From Actinospica durhamensis (GTDB lineage Bacteria; Actinomycetota; Actinomycetes; Streptomycetales; Catenulisporaceae): DNA of 52,526 nt. Shown in pieces: positions 24,932 through 35,285 of this stretch (positions are counted from its first letter, which is position 1; each line of letters begins with the position of its first letter). The position numbers and the translations under genes are program-made. Below the pieces are notes generated by a model. That model saw only the letters and a list, made by a program, of their open reading frames with translations, did no database searches and was not told where the DNA came from. The stretch is from the NCBI RefSeq assembly GCF_018139695.1, contig NZ_JAGSOG010000027.1, positions 1-52,526 on the forward strand. Direction: 5' to 3'.

Positions 24932-26619
24932 CCGACGGCCCCCGCGGTCACGAGCCCGAGGTCGATGACGCGGTCGGCGTCGGCGAGCAGAGCGGGCCGG
25001 TGCGCGACGGCGATCACGGTGCGTCCGCGTGCCAGCCGGCGGACCGCCCCGGCCACCACCTGCTCACTGTCAGGGTCCAGATGCGCGGTCGGCTCGTCGA
25101 GCAGCACGAGCGCGGCGTCACGCAGAAAAGCGCGGGCCAGCGCGATGCGCTGTCTCTGCCCGGCGGACAGGGGCGCGCCGTCCTCGCCGAGCACGAAGGA
25201 CGTTCCGCCGGGCAGCGCCGCGACGAAGCGGTCCGCGTCCGCCGAGCGCAGCGCTTGGTCCAGCTCTTCGTCCGAGGCGTCGGGGCGCGCGATGCGCAGG
25301 TTCTCCGCGATGCTGCGCGCGGCGAACCAAGGACGCTGCGGTACCCACGCGATCTGGGATCGCCAGGCGTCCAGATCGAGGTCTGCGAGGTCGGCGAGGT
25401 CGATGAGGCCGGAGACGCCGTCAGCCGTCTCGATCAGCACTCTGCCCTGACTCGGCGTGGCGAACCCGAGCAGTACGGCGAGCAGGGTGGATTTGCCGCT
25501 GCCGCTCGGCCCGGCCACGCCGAGGTGCTCACCGGGGGTCACCCGCAGGTCGAGTGTGGCGAGTGCGGGACGCGCCCGGCCGTAGTCGACGCTGAGTCCT
25601 TCGATACGCAGGCTCGCGCGAGTCAGATCCGGCACGGGCAGACCGGCACCGCGCGCGGGTGCGGGTGCGGGGGTGTCGAGGATCTGCGTCAGCCGTCCCG
25701 CGGCCGCGAGGCCTTCTCCGCTCGCGTGGAACTGTGCCGCGACCTGCCGCAACGGCCAGTACACCTCGGGAGTGAGGATGAGCACGAGCAGCCCCGTGCG
25801 CAGGTCCATCCGTCCCGACAGCAGCCGCAGGCCGATGGCGACCGCCACCAGGGCCACGCAGATCGTGGTGAGGAATTCGAGCACGGCCGAAGAAAGAAAC
25901 GCCAGGCGCAAGGTGGCCATGGTCGCGCGTCGGTGCTCGTCGGCGGCCCGCCTGATCGCCGCGACCTGGACGGTGGCCCGGCGCACCACCAGCAGGGTCG
26001 TCAGCCCCTCCACCACGTCGAGGAAATGGCCGGCCAGCGTCGTCAAAGTGCTCCACTGCTCCCGGTTGCGCCGTGCCGCCGCCGAGCCGAGCAGGAAGCC
26101 GAAGACGGGGACGAGCGGCAGCGTGACGAGGACGATCACCGCGGACAGGGGGTCCTGCGTCGCGAGCACGGTCAGGACGGCGGGCGGGGTGACCACGGCC
26201 GTGATCAGTGCGGGCAGGAAGCGGGAGAAGTAGCCGTCGAGCGCGTCGGTGCCGCGCGTGGCGAGGGTCGCGAGATCGCCGTCCGAACCGGTGTCCTGGC
26301 GCACCGGGCCGACTTCGAGTACCCGGCGAAACAGGGCCCTGCGCAGCTGCGATTTGACGGCGCTCGCCGCCCGGTAGGCGCTCGCCTCTCCGGCCCAGGC
26401 GAGCACGGTGCGCGCTGCCAGGACTGCGGCAAGGACGATGAACGGGCCACGCAGGCGCACGGCGCCGGAAGCCTGCAGCGGTCGGGTGACCAGGTCGGCG
26501 AGCGCGAAGGCCTGCGTCACGGTCAGCACCGCGCCGGCCACGCCGATCGCTCCCGCGACGCACAGCTGTCGGCGCGCCGCGGCGGCATGGCGCAGCAGCC
26601 GCGGATCGAGGGGCTTCAT
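24928..26619 (-). CDS. cydD: Thiol reductant ABC exporter subunit CydD
   Basis: A 563-residue permease-ATPase fusion. Membrane domain (about 1-300, first helix CVAGAIGVAGAVLTVTQAFALA) followed by an ABC domain with Walker A GPSGSGKST, signature LSAGQRQR and Walker B LVLLDEPTAHLD. The start used is the ATG 20 bases after the cydB stop, with AGGG nearby; a longer start would overlap cydB by 20 bases. It lies between cydB and cydC in the order usual for actinobacteria, so the four genes form one operon. Confidence 0.92.
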   Translation of the reverse strand: MKPLDPRLLRHAAAARRQLCVAGAIGVAGAVLTVTQAFALADLVTRPLQASGAVRLRGPFIVLAAVLAARTVLAWAGEASAYRAASAVKSQLRRALFRRVLEVGPVRQDTGSDGDLATLATRGTDALDGYFSRFLPALITAVVTPPAVLTVLATQDPLSAVIVLVTLPLVPVFGFLLGSAAARRNREQWSTLTTLAGHFLDVVEGLTTLLVVRRATVQVAAIRRAADEHRRATMATLRLAFLSSAVLEFLTTICVALVAVAIGLRLLSGRMDLRTGLLVLILTPEVYWPLRQVAAQFHASGEGLAAAGRLTQILDTPAPAPARGAGLPVPDLTRASLRIEGLSVDYGRARPALATLDLRVTPGEHLGVAGPSGSGKSTLLAVLLGFATPSQGRVLIETADGVSGLIDLADLADLDLDAWRSQIAWVPQRPWFAARSIAENLRIARPDASDEELDQALRSADADRFVAALPGGTSFVLGEDGAPLSAGQRQRIALARAFLRDAALVLLDEPTAHLDPDSEQVVAGAVRRLARGRTVIAVAHRPALLADADRVIDLGLVTAGAVG

Positions 26620-26638
26620 CGGCCGTCGCCCTGCCGCC

Positions 26639-27655
26639 TCAGTGCCCGCCGGCATCAAGGCCCTGGAACTGCGCCGAGGAGACGCGCGCGTGGAAGACGT
26701 GGTAGGTCCAGGCCTGGTACAGCAGCACGACCGGAAGGAGCACCGCGGCGATCACGGTCAAGACCTTGAGCGCGTAGTCTCCCGAGGCGCTGCCCTGCAC
26801 GGTGAGGTTGTAGGCGTGGTTGGTGCTCGAGACCATGACGTTCGGGTAGAGCTCGACGAACACCGAGATGACGGTGGAGGCCATCGCGACCGAGGTGGCA
26901 GTGAACGACCAGCCTTCGTTGCGGTGGTAGAGCAGCACGGCGGCGGCGATGGCGGCCAGCACCGCGGCCAACTCCCAGAAGTTGATCAGCACGCCCTTGC
27001 CGGAGGACGCGTGCGTCCAGGCGACGAACGCGGTCACGGCGAGCGCGGTGATCGGCGCGACGGTGCGGCCGATGTGGTGGGCCCGGGCGCGCACGTGGTC
27101 GGTGGTCTTGAGCGCCAGGAACGTCGCGCCGTGCGTCACGCACAGCAGCACGATCGTGATGCCGGCGAACACCGAATAGCCGGTGAACAGGTCGCCCAGA
27201 TTCCCGATGTACTCGTGGTCCGACCCGATCGGCACCCCGTGCACGAGGTCGGCGAGCACGAGCCCGATCAGGAACGGGACCAGGATGCTGCCGGCCGTCA
27301 TCAGCACGTCCCAGGTGCTCCGCCAGCGCTCGTGGCCGAGCTTGCCGCGGAACTCGAAGGAGACCCCGCGGATGATCAGACCGGCCAGCAGCATCACCAT
27401 GACCAGGTAGAACCCCGAGAACATGGTGGCGTACCAGTCGGGGAACGCGGCGAACATGGCCGCCGCGGCCACGATGAGCCAGACCTCGTTGCCGTCCCAG
27501 AGCGGGCCGATCGTGTTGATCGCGGCGCGCCGGTCGGCCTCGTCCCTGGACACCACGGCGTGCAGCATGCCCACGCCGAGGTCGAACCCCTCCAGCACGA
27601 AGAAGCCCGTCCACAGGACGGCGGTGACGATGAACCAGAAGACGGCGAAACCCAT
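26639..27655 (-). CDS. cydB: Cytochrome bd ubiquinol oxidase subunit II
   Basis: A 338-residue integral membrane protein with about eight helices. N-terminus FWFIVTAVLWTGFFVLEGFDLGVGML and GPLWDGNEVWLI are diagnostic for CydB. It pairs with CydA to make the high-affinity terminal oxidase that reduces oxygen to water with quinol and does not pump protons. It follows cydA after 24 bases. Confidence 0.95.
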   Translation of the reverse strand: MGFAVFWFIVTAVLWTGFFVLEGFDLGVGMLHAVVSRDEADRRAAINTIGPLWDGNEVWLIVAAAAMFAAFPDWYATMFSGFYLVMVMLLAGLIIRGVSFEFRGKLGHERWRSTWDVLMTAGSILVPFLIGLVLADLVHGVPIGSDHEYIGNLGDLFTGYSVFAGITIVLLCVTHGATFLALKTTDHVRARAHHIGRTVAPITALAVTAFVAWTHASSGKGVLINFWELAAVLAAIAAAVLLYHRNEGWSFTATSVAMASTVISVFVELYPNVMVSSTNHAYNLTVQGSASGDYALKVLTVIAAVLLPVVLLYQAWTYHVFHARVSSAQFQGLDAGGH

Positions 27656-27679
27656 GGGAACCCCTGATGATCCAGACTG

Positions 27680-29065
27680 TTAATAAGTGACCGCGGGCAC
27701 GGGCGCTGCGTGCTCGGTCGGCGGGGGTGCCAGTTGCTTGCGGGAATAACGCGCCATCAGTACGGCCGCGACCACGGCGAGTGCCGCGTAGATCACGAAG
27801 AACGCGATGATGCTGATGGCGACGGTGGTCGTGTCGATCGAGGGCGAGACGCCGTGGGCGGTGAGCTGCAGGCCCTGCACGATCCAGGGCTGGCGTCCGT
27901 TCTCGGTCAGCAGCCAGCCGGCGGTGTTGATCAGGAACGGCAGGATCGCCGCCCACGTGGCCACGACCAGGAACCAGCGCGCCCGGGCCAGGCGTTTGCG
28001 GTACATCAGGAACAGCCCGGCCGCTCCGATCAGCAGCAGTAGGCTGGCCAGGTAGGCCATCACCCGCATCGACCAGTACTGGATGAAGATGTTGGGCACG
28101 TAGTAGCCCGGCCCGAACTGCTGCTGGTACTGGGTGTTCACGTCGTTGAGACCCAGCACCTTGCCGTTCCAGTGGTTGGTGGCCAGCAGCGAGAGCAGGT
28201 GCGGGATCTCGAAGATCTTCGTCGGATTCTCGTCCTTGTTCCCGCCACCGACCTGGAACACCGAGAACGAGCAGGGCTGGCAGGTGGACCACTGGGCCTC
28301 GGCGCCGGCGATCTTCATCGGCTGGTACTTGCCCTCGATCACGCCGAGCTCGCTGCCGACCAGCATCGCGAACAGCAGCGCGGGCACGATCACCACGAGC
28401 GAAAGCTGGGCGGCCGGACGGAAGACCTCGGGGTCCGCGCCCTTGCGCAGCTGCCAGGCGGCGACCGCGAGCATCACCGTCGCACCGGTGACCAGCGCGG
28501 CGAGCAGTACGTGGAGATAGCCGGCCAGGAAGACCGGGTTGGTGAACAGCGCCCACACGTCGTTGAGCTGTGGGCGGCCGGTGGAGGAGTTGATCTGGTA
28601 GCCGACCGGGTGCTGCATCCAGGAGTTGGCCGCCAGGATGAACAGCGCGGAGAGCACACTGCCGAACACCACCGCCCAGATCGTCGCCAGGTGCACCCGG
28701 CGCGGCAGCTTCTCCCAGCCGAACAGCCACAGTCCGAGGAAGGTGGACTCGAGGAAGAACGCGGCCAGGCCCTCCATCGCCAGCGGCGCGCCGAAGACGT
28801 CGCCGACCGTGCGCGAGTACTGCGACCAGTCCATGCCGAACTGGAACTCCTGCACGAGACCGGTCACCACGCCGACCGCCACGCTGATCACCATCAGCGT
28901 GCCGAAGAACCTGGTCAGCCGCAGATAGTCCGGCCGGCCGGTGCGGTGCCAGGCGGTCTGCAGCACGGCGGTCAGGAATCCAAGACCGATGGTCACCGGC
29001 ACGAACAGGAAGTGGTAGATCGAGGTCATCGCGAACTGGAGCCGCGCGAGGTCGAGCTGGTTCAT
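27680..29065 (-). CDS. cydA: Cytochrome bd ubiquinol oxidase subunit I
   Basis: A 461-residue membrane protein with about nine helices. His18 in SIYHFLFVPVTIGLG is the haem b595 ligand; ANSWMQHPVGY carries the conserved His of haem b558, and GRQPWIVQG lies in the quinol-binding loop region. The Q-loop is of the short type usual in actinobacteria. It is the first gene of cydABDC. A perfect 10-bp palindrome CTCACGTGAG (29077-29086) lies 12 bases before the ATG; I did not find a Rex-like site. Expression would be expected under low oxygen or respiratory stress (family knowledge). Confidence 0.95.
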   Translation of the reverse strand: MNQLDLARLQFAMTSIYHFLFVPVTIGLGFLTAVLQTAWHRTGRPDYLRLTRFFGTLMVISVAVGVVTGLVQEFQFGMDWSQYSRTVGDVFGAPLAMEGLAAFFLESTFLGLWLFGWEKLPRRVHLATIWAVVFGSVLSALFILAANSWMQHPVGYQINSSTGRPQLNDVWALFTNPVFLAGYLHVLLAALVTGATVMLAVAAWQLRKGADPEVFRPAAQLSLVVIVPALLFAMLVGSELGVIEGKYQPMKIAGAEAQWSTCQPCSFSVFQVGGGNKDENPTKIFEIPHLLSLLATNHWNGKVLGLNDVNTQYQQQFGPGYYVPNIFIQYWSMRVMAYLASLLLLIGAAGLFLMYRKRLARARWFLVVATWAAILPFLINTAGWLLTENGRQPWIVQGLQLTAHGVSPSIDTTTVAISIIAFFVIYAALAVVAAVLMARYSRKQLAPPPTEHAAPVPAVTY

Positions 29066-29076
29066 GCTGGATTCCG

Positions 29077-29086
29077 CTCACGTGAG
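29077..29086. promoter_or_regulatory. Palindrome CTCACGTGAG before cydA
   Basis: Perfect 10-bp dyad just upstream of the cydA ribosome site in the 260-base region between divergent cydA and the GMC oxidoreductase gene. It could be an operator, but the size also allows chance occurrence in this GC-rich DNA. No other feature is visible in this gap. Confidence 0.35.
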
Positions 29087-29325
29087 ACATGTCGGGCCCA
29101 AACGCTTGCCGTGGGACTGATCTACACGGGTGGCGGCCATCCGGACGAGCAGCCACGCCGCCGGGTGACGCCGCGGGCCCGGGGATCACTCTGACGGCCC
29201 AGACGCGCCCGGGCGCACGGGCACCGTGGACGGGCGGCCCGCGCTGCGCTGGGCCACCATCGTCGTGAGGGCCCGGCAACCCCCGCCGTTGCGTTCCGGC
29301 GGATCCGACGATGCAGAGGACTGAC

Positions 29326-30906
29326 GTGAGCGAGGACCAGCACTACGACGTGATCATCATCGGCACCGGGGCCGGCGGCGGCACGATCGCCCACCGGCTG
29401 GCGCCCACCGGGAAGAAGATCCTGATCCTGGAACGCGGCGACTACCTGCCCAGGGAGCGCGACAACTGGGAGTCGAGCGCCGTCTTCGTCAGGGGCAAGT
29501 ACCTGGCCGCCGAGCAGTGGTACGACAAGCAGGGCGACGAGTTCCAGCCGGAGGTCAACTACTACGTCGGCGGCAACACCAAGTTCTACGGCGCCGCCCT
29601 CTTCCGGCTGCGCCCTGAGGACTTCGGCGAACTGCGCCACCACGGCGGCATCTCGCCGGCCTGGCCGATCGGCTACCAGGACCTCGAGCCGTACTACACC
29701 CAGGCCGAGCACCTCTATCTCGTGCACGGCCGGCACGGCGAGGACCCGACCGAAGGCCAGGCGAGCGCGCCGTACGCCTTCCCACCGGTCGAGCACGAAC
29801 CGCGGATCCAGCAGCTGAGCGACGACCTGGAAAAGCAGGGCCTGCACCCGTTCCACCTGCCCATCGGGGTCAATCTCACCCAGGACAAAAACGGCCGGGC
29901 CACGCACGAGAGCGTGTGCATCCGGTGCAACCGGGTGGACGGATTCCCCTGCCTCATGTCGGCCAAGTCCGACTCGCAGGTCATCTGCGTGGATCCGGCG
30001 CTCAAGCACGAGAACGTGCGGATGATCACCGGCGCGAACGTCAGGAAGCTGCACACGGACCCGAGCGGGCGTACCGTGACGAAGGTGTTCACCGAACTGG
30101 CGGACGGCACCACGGCCGACTTCCACGGCGACATCGTGGTGGTCGCCTGCGGCGCGGTGAACTCGGCCGCGCTGCTGCTGCGCTCGGTCGGCGACCAGCA
30201 CCCGGGCGGGCTGGCCAACAGTTCCGACGTCGTGGGCCGGCACTACATGCGCCACAACAACCTCGCGCTGATGGCGATCTCCGACGAGCCGAACGACACG
30301 CAGTTCCAGAAGACCCTCGCCGTCAACGACTGGTATCTGGGCTCGGACGACTGGGACTATCCGCTCGGCGGGATCCAGATGCTCGGCAAGTCCGACGACG
30401 AGCAGATCAAGGGCGAGGCGCCGCGGTGGGCCGGACTGGCATCGCCCGACATGCCCTTCGAGACGATGGCCCACCACGCCGTCGACTTCTGGCTGTGCGG
30501 CGAGGACCTGCCCGCCCCCGACAACCGGGTCACCCTCGACCGCGAGGGCGCGATCCACCTGACCCTCGACGAGAAGAACAACGTCGAGGGCGTCAAGCGG
30601 CTGCAGCACAAGCTCCACGGCATGCTCGAGCACCTCGGCATGCACCCGCACCACCTGCTGCCGCACAGCCTGTACCTGCACAAGGCCATGCCGATCGGCG
30701 CCACGGCGCACCAGGCCGGCACCGTACGGTTCGGCACGGACCCGAAGACCTCGGCTCTCGACGTCAACTGCAAGGCCCACGACCTGGACAACCTCTACGT
30801 GGTGGACACGAGCTTCTTCCCGAGCATCGGAGCCGTGAACCCCTCGCTGACCGCCATCGCCAACGCGCTGCGCGTCGGGGACCACATCGCCGAACGCCTC
30901 GGCTGA
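29326..30906 (+). CDS. GMC family FAD-dependent oxidoreductase
   Basis: A 526-residue flavoprotein. The Rossmann motif IIIGTGAGGGTIAHRLA is at the N-terminus; the C-terminal GMC domain ends with VDTSFFPSIGAVNPSLTAIANALR, and a His in GATAHQAGT with the Asn in VNPS gives the catalytic pair. A Cys-rich stretch SVCIRCNRVDGFPC lies mid-protein. GTG at 29326 is chosen because AGAGGA lies 5 bases upstream; an ATG five codons earlier precedes that site. It is nine bases before the NADH dehydrogenase gene, so they are co-transcribed. Members oxidise alcohols, sugars or sterols; electrons may pass to the quinone pool (inference). Confidence 0.88.
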   Translation: MSEDQHYDVIIIGTGAGGGTIAHRLAPTGKKILILERGDYLPRERDNWESSAVFVRGKYLAAEQWYDKQGDEFQPEVNYYVGGNTKFYGAALFRLRPEDFGELRHHGGISPAWPIGYQDLEPYYTQAEHLYLVHGRHGEDPTEGQASAPYAFPPVEHEPRIQQLSDDLEKQGLHPFHLPIGVNLTQDKNGRATHESVCIRCNRVDGFPCLMSAKSDSQVICVDPALKHENVRMITGANVRKLHTDPSGRTVTKVFTELADGTTADFHGDIVVVACGAVNSAALLLRSVGDQHPGGLANSSDVVGRHYMRHNNLALMAISDEPNDTQFQKTLAVNDWYLGSDDWDYPLGGIQMLGKSDDEQIKGEAPRWAGLASPDMPFETMAHHAVDFWLCGEDLPAPDNRVTLDREGAIHLTLDEKNNVEGVKRLQHKLHGMLEHLGMHPHHLLPHSLYLHKAMPIGATAHQAGTVRFGTDPKTSALDVNCKAHDLDNLYVVDTSFFPSIGAVNPSLTAIANALRVGDHIAERLG

Positions 30907-30915
30907 GGCGGCCGG

Positions 30916-32280
30916 ATGAGCGAGCACAGTACCCCGCAACGGGTGGTGATCATCGGCGGAGGCTTCGCCGGACTGTTCGCCGCCCGCGCCCTGCGCCGGG
31001 CCCCGGTGCAGGTCACCGTGATCGATCGGGTCGCCCACCACCTGTTCCAGCCGCTGCTCTATCAGTGCGCCACCGGGATCCTGTCCGAGGGGCAGATCGC
31101 CGCGTCGCTGCGCGACCTGTTCAAGCGTCACCGCAACGTCGAGTTCGTCCTGGCCGAGGTCGCGGACTTCGACACCGAGGGCCGACGGGTGCTCGCCCGG
31201 CGGCCGGGCGGTACGGAGATGAGCTTCCCTTATGACCATCTGATCGTCGCGGGCGGCGTGCACCAGTCCTACTTCGGGCACGACGAGTTCGCCCAGTGGG
31301 CCCCGGGCATGAAGTCGCTCTCGGACGCCCTGTCGATCCGCCGCAAGGTGTTCGGCGCGTTCGAGCTCGCCGAAAGCGCCGTCGACCCGGAGGAACGACG
31401 GCGCTGGCTCACCTTCGCCCTCGTCGGCGCCGGCCCGACCGGCGTGGAGCTGGCCGGGCAGCTGCGCGAGCTGGCCACCCACACCCTGCGCGCGGAGTAC
31501 CGCTCGATCGACCCTGAGGAAGCCAGAGTCCTGCTGTTCGACGGCGGCGAGAGCCCGCTGGCCATGTTCGGGCCGAAGCTGTCCGCGAAGGCGGCCGCTG
31601 CGCTGCGCAAACTCGGGGTCGAACTGCACATGGGCGCCGTCGTCACCCAGGTCGACGAGCACGGCCTGCTCGCCCGCGGCAAGGACGGCCAGAGCACCCG
31701 CTACGAGGCGGCCACCGTGCTGTGGACCGCCGGAGTTCAGGCCCCTGCGATGGCGGGCCGGCTGGCCCAGGCCTGCGGAGCACAGAGCGACCGGGCCGGC
31801 CGGATCGAGGTGCTGCCCGACCTGACCGTGCCGCAGCACCCTGAGATCAGCGTCGTGGGCGACATGATGAGCCTGGACAAGCTGCCGGGCGTGGCGGAAG
31901 TGGCCATGCAGACCGGCTTCTACGCGGCCCGCCGGGTCAGGCTCCTGGTCGAGGGCCGGGACGCGCCGAAGCCGTTCCGCTACCGCGACCTCGGCTCAGC
32001 CGCCTACATCGCCCGGGGCCAGGCGGTGCTGAGCGCGGGACCGCTGAAGCTGAGCGGGCTGCCGGGCTGGATCGGGTGGCTGTTCATCCACATCGCCTTC
32101 CTCACCGGGTACCGCAACCGCCTCGGCGCCATCCTGACCTGGGTCTACACCTTCGCTCGGGAAGTGCGCCGGGAACGGGCGTTCATCGCCCAGCCCATCG
32201 ACCGGTCCAAGGACATCTACGCGCCGCCCGCGAATCCGCCCGCGAAGTCCGAAGGCGCGTCCGGCGGCGAGTCCGGCTGA
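30916..32280 (+). CDS. Type II NADH dehydrogenase (NDH-2), NAD(P)/FAD-dependent oxidoreductase
   Basis: A 454-residue membrane-bound flavoprotein that passes electrons from NADH to menaquinone without proton pumping. FAD motif VVIIGGGFAGLFAARAL, NADH motif FALVGAGPTGVELAGQL, and the second FAD contact SVVGDMM are present. The C-terminal segment WLFIHIAFLTGYRNRLGAI is the amphipathic membrane anchor usual for this family. It follows the GMC gene closely and is divergent from the cytochrome bd operon, which would provide a complete NADH-quinone-oxygen chain from one locus. Confidence 0.92.
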   Translation: MSEHSTPQRVVIIGGGFAGLFAARALRRAPVQVTVIDRVAHHLFQPLLYQCATGILSEGQIAASLRDLFKRHRNVEFVLAEVADFDTEGRRVLARRPGGTEMSFPYDHLIVAGGVHQSYFGHDEFAQWAPGMKSLSDALSIRRKVFGAFELAESAVDPEERRRWLTFALVGAGPTGVELAGQLRELATHTLRAEYRSIDPEEARVLLFDGGESPLAMFGPKLSAKAAAALRKLGVELHMGAVVTQVDEHGLLARGKDGQSTRYEAATVLWTAGVQAPAMAGRLAQACGAQSDRAGRIEVLPDLTVPQHPEISVVGDMMSLDKLPGVAEVAMQTGFYAARRVRLLVEGRDAPKPFRYRDLGSAAYIARGQAVLSAGPLKLSGLPGWIGWLFIHIAFLTGYRNRLGAILTWVYTFAREVRRERAFIAQPIDRSKDIYAPPANPPAKSEGASGGESG

Positions 32281-32417
32281 GCCGCCGGGCCGAGCAGCAC
32301 CAGCGCGCCCCCTGCTTGCGGCCCCCGGCGTCACCCGTTCGCCCACACGGAACGCGCCGCGCGCCGCGGGCACTTACGTTGGCTGGGATCTCGACAACGG
32401 ACTGATGGGAGAACGCT

Positions 32418-33236
<819 letters not shown>

Positions 33237-33246
33237 CCGGCGTCCC

Positions 33247-34221
33247 ATGACACCGTGGCGTGTGCTCTCCCTCCTGGAACTTCCCGCCGACCGGGTCGAG
33301 CCGCTGTTCGAGCGGCTTCCCGTGACGGTGACCGCGCCGGCGCGGCTCGACACCGACGCGGCCGCCGCGGCCGCCGCCGAGGCCGACCTCATCCTCGGCG
33401 GCTGGAGCGGCGCGGTCCCGGTCGGGCCGCAGCTGCTGCGGGCCGCGCCCAAGACGGCGGCCGTCATCCAGGCCAGCGTCGGCGTGGACACCGTCGACGT
33501 CTCCGAGGCCACCGCCCGCGGCATCCCGGTGGCGAACGCGGCGGGGTTCAACACGCAGTCGGTCGCGGAGTGGTGTGTCGGGGCGGCGATCAGTGCCCTG
33601 CGGCTGTTCGTCGCGGCGGACGACAAGGTGCGCGAAGGCGGGTGGCCACAGCCCGAACTCGTCCGGCGCGGCTCCCGCGAACTGTGCGGCCTGCGCGTGG
33701 GCATCGTCGGCTTCGGCGCCGTCGGCCAGGCTTGCGCGCGGCTGTTCTCCGCCTTCGGCTGCGAACTCGCCCAGTGGTCGCGCACCCGCCGGGACACAGT
33801 GCCCTGGCTCGAACTGCCCGACCTGGTCGCCCGCAGCGATGTCCTCGTCGTCGCGCTCCCGCTGGTCGACGACACCCGCGGACTGCTCTCCGGCGACCTG
33901 CTCGGGCGCCTGCCCCAGGATGCGGTCCTGGTCAACGTCGGCCGGGGCGGCATCGTCGACGAGGAGGCGCTCGCCCGGATGGTGCGCGACGGCGGGCTGG
34001 CGGCGGCAGCCTTCGACGTCTTCCAGACCGAGCCCCTACCCGCGGACAGTCCCCTGCTGCGCGACCGCCGGATCCTGCTTCACCCGCACGCGGCCGGCAC
34101 GACCCGGCAGAGCCGGGACCGGCTGCTGGCCGGCATCCGCGCGGCGGTCGAACGCGTCGTGCGCGGGGAACCGCTGGAGCACGTCGTCAACGGAGTCGAC
34201 CCGCTCGTGCGGCGTCGCTAA
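33247..34221 (+). CDS. D-isomer specific 2-hydroxyacid dehydrogenase
   Basis: A 324-residue NAD(P)-dependent enzyme. GFGAVGQ (about 157-163) is the nucleotide loop; the catalytic triad is Arg in NVGRGGIVD, Glu in FQTEPLP, and His in HPHAAGTT. The family reduces 2-keto acids such as glyoxylate, hydroxypyruvate or phosphonate-linked ones. It probably forms a two-gene unit with the preceding SDR, suggesting oxidation of a sugar or its acid. Confidence 0.88.
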   Translation: MTPWRVLSLLELPADRVEPLFERLPVTVTAPARLDTDAAAAAAAEADLILGGWSGAVPVGPQLLRAAPKTAAVIQASVGVDTVDVSEATARGIPVANAAGFNTQSVAEWCVGAAISALRLFVAADDKVREGGWPQPELVRRGSRELCGLRVGIVGFGAVGQACARLFSAFGCELAQWSRTRRDTVPWLELPDLVARSDVLVVALPLVDDTRGLLSGDLLGRLPQDAVLVNVGRGGIVDEEALARMVRDGGLAAAAFDVFQTEPLPADSPLLRDRRILLHPHAAGTTRQSRDRLLAGIRAAVERVVRGEPLEHVVNGVDPLVRRR

Positions 34222-34249
34222 GCCGCTCTCTTCCGACGAGCCGTCGGTT

Positions 34250-35278
34250 CTAGCCGCGCGCTGCGCCAACCGGGGAGCTGAGGGGCCGCTCGGCGTCTTC
34301 GCAGCGCGTCCGCAGTTCCTCGACGGCCTGGAGCGGCACGTCGTACGCGCCGAGCGCCTCGTCGAGCTGGGCCACCGAAGTGACTCCCAGGACCGGGATG
34401 ACGGCCAGCGTGCCGCGCAGCAGCCACGCGAGCGCGAGCTGATTCGGCGTCACGCCCGCCTGTGCGGCCACGTGCCGGAGCTCGCGGATCCGAGCCGCGT
34501 TCTGCGGGCCCTGGTACTGGTGGACGACGGGGCGATCGTCCCGGACGAAAGATCCTTCCTGGAGCGAGGAGAACGACATGAGCGACAGGTCCGGCTGCTC
34601 GGCGACGTAGGCGAGCAACTCGTCGTCGGCGGCCTCCTGGTTGGTGAAGCTGGCCCCGGGATTGGGACGCAGGAAGCTGTGTCGCTGCTGGACCACGCGG
34701 TAGCCGGGTACACCGAGCTCCTCGGCCGCGGCGCGTGCCTGGCGCACGCGCGAGGTCGGGTGGTTCGAGACGCCCGCCACCCCGACGATTCCGCGCTCGA
34801 TCAGCTCGGCGAAGGCCGCCACGGTCTCGGCCAGCTCGACGTTGCGGTCCTCGATGTGCGCGAAGAGCACGTCGATCCGCTCGATGCCCAGGCGCCCGAG
34901 ACTTCCCTGCGCCGCAGCCGCCACGGTCTGCCGCGACAGGCCCTCGGCGTTGCGCGACCAGGCAAGGGCGCCGTTGGCCGAAGCCGGGTCCGAGGTGATC
35001 GGCTGGGCACCGAGCTTCGTGCCGATCACCATCTCGGCGCGGGCGTCGCGCGAGGCGAGCCAGCGGCCGAGCAGCTGCTCGCTTTCGCGCCCGGTGCAGC
35101 CTTCGCGCCAGAACGGGTAGCAGTTCGCCGTATCGAGGAAGGTGCCGCCCGCCTCGCGGAAGCGGTCGAGGATCGCGAACGAGGCGGCCTCGCCGAGCGA
35201 GCCGCCGAAGGGCAGGGTTCCGAGACACAGGGTGCTGACACGGGGGCCGTCCGGCCCGCCAAGAGCGGTGAGTTCCAT
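34250..35278 (-). CDS. Aldo/keto reductase
   Basis: A 342-residue TIM-barrel NADPH-dependent reductase. Catalytic Asp and Tyr in DTANCYPFW, Lys in GTKLG, and the usual His position in LFAHIEDR. Homology starts at MELTALGG. An in-frame GTG at 35293 would lie inside the predicted -10 region, while the ATG at 35278 coincides with the predicted transcription start, so the mRNA is probably leaderless. It is divergent from a MerR-type regulator and its promoter has the 19-base spacer that MerR proteins act on, so it is the likely target. Confidence 0.9.
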   Translation of the reverse strand: MELTALGGPDGPRVSTLCLGTLPFGGSLGEAASFAILDRFREAGGTFLDTANCYPFWREGCTGRESEQLLGRWLASRDARAEMVIGTKLGAQPITSDPASANGALAWSRNAEGLSRQTVAAAAQGSLGRLGIERIDVLFAHIEDRNVELAETVAAFAELIERGIVGVAGVSNHPTSRVRQARAAAEELGVPGYRVVQQRHSFLRPNPGASFTNQEAADDELLAYVAEQPDLSLMSFSSLQEGSFVRDDRPVVHQYQGPQNAARIRELRHVAAQAGVTPNQLALAWLLRGTLAVIPVLGVTSVAQLDEALGAYDVPLQAVEELRTRCEDAERPLSSPVGAARG

Positions 35279-35285
35279 GGGCACG

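Noticed and set aside
29066-29325. Rex (redox) operator before cydA
   Set aside because: No TTGTGAAnnnnTTCACAA-like sequence; only the short palindrome CTCACGTGAG is present.
29122-31839. A 905-codon open frame on the minus strand
   Set aside because: It is antisense to the GMC oxidoreductase and NDH-2 genes and exists because high-GC codon use leaves few stops; its translation is Gly/Val/Arg/His-rich without motifs.
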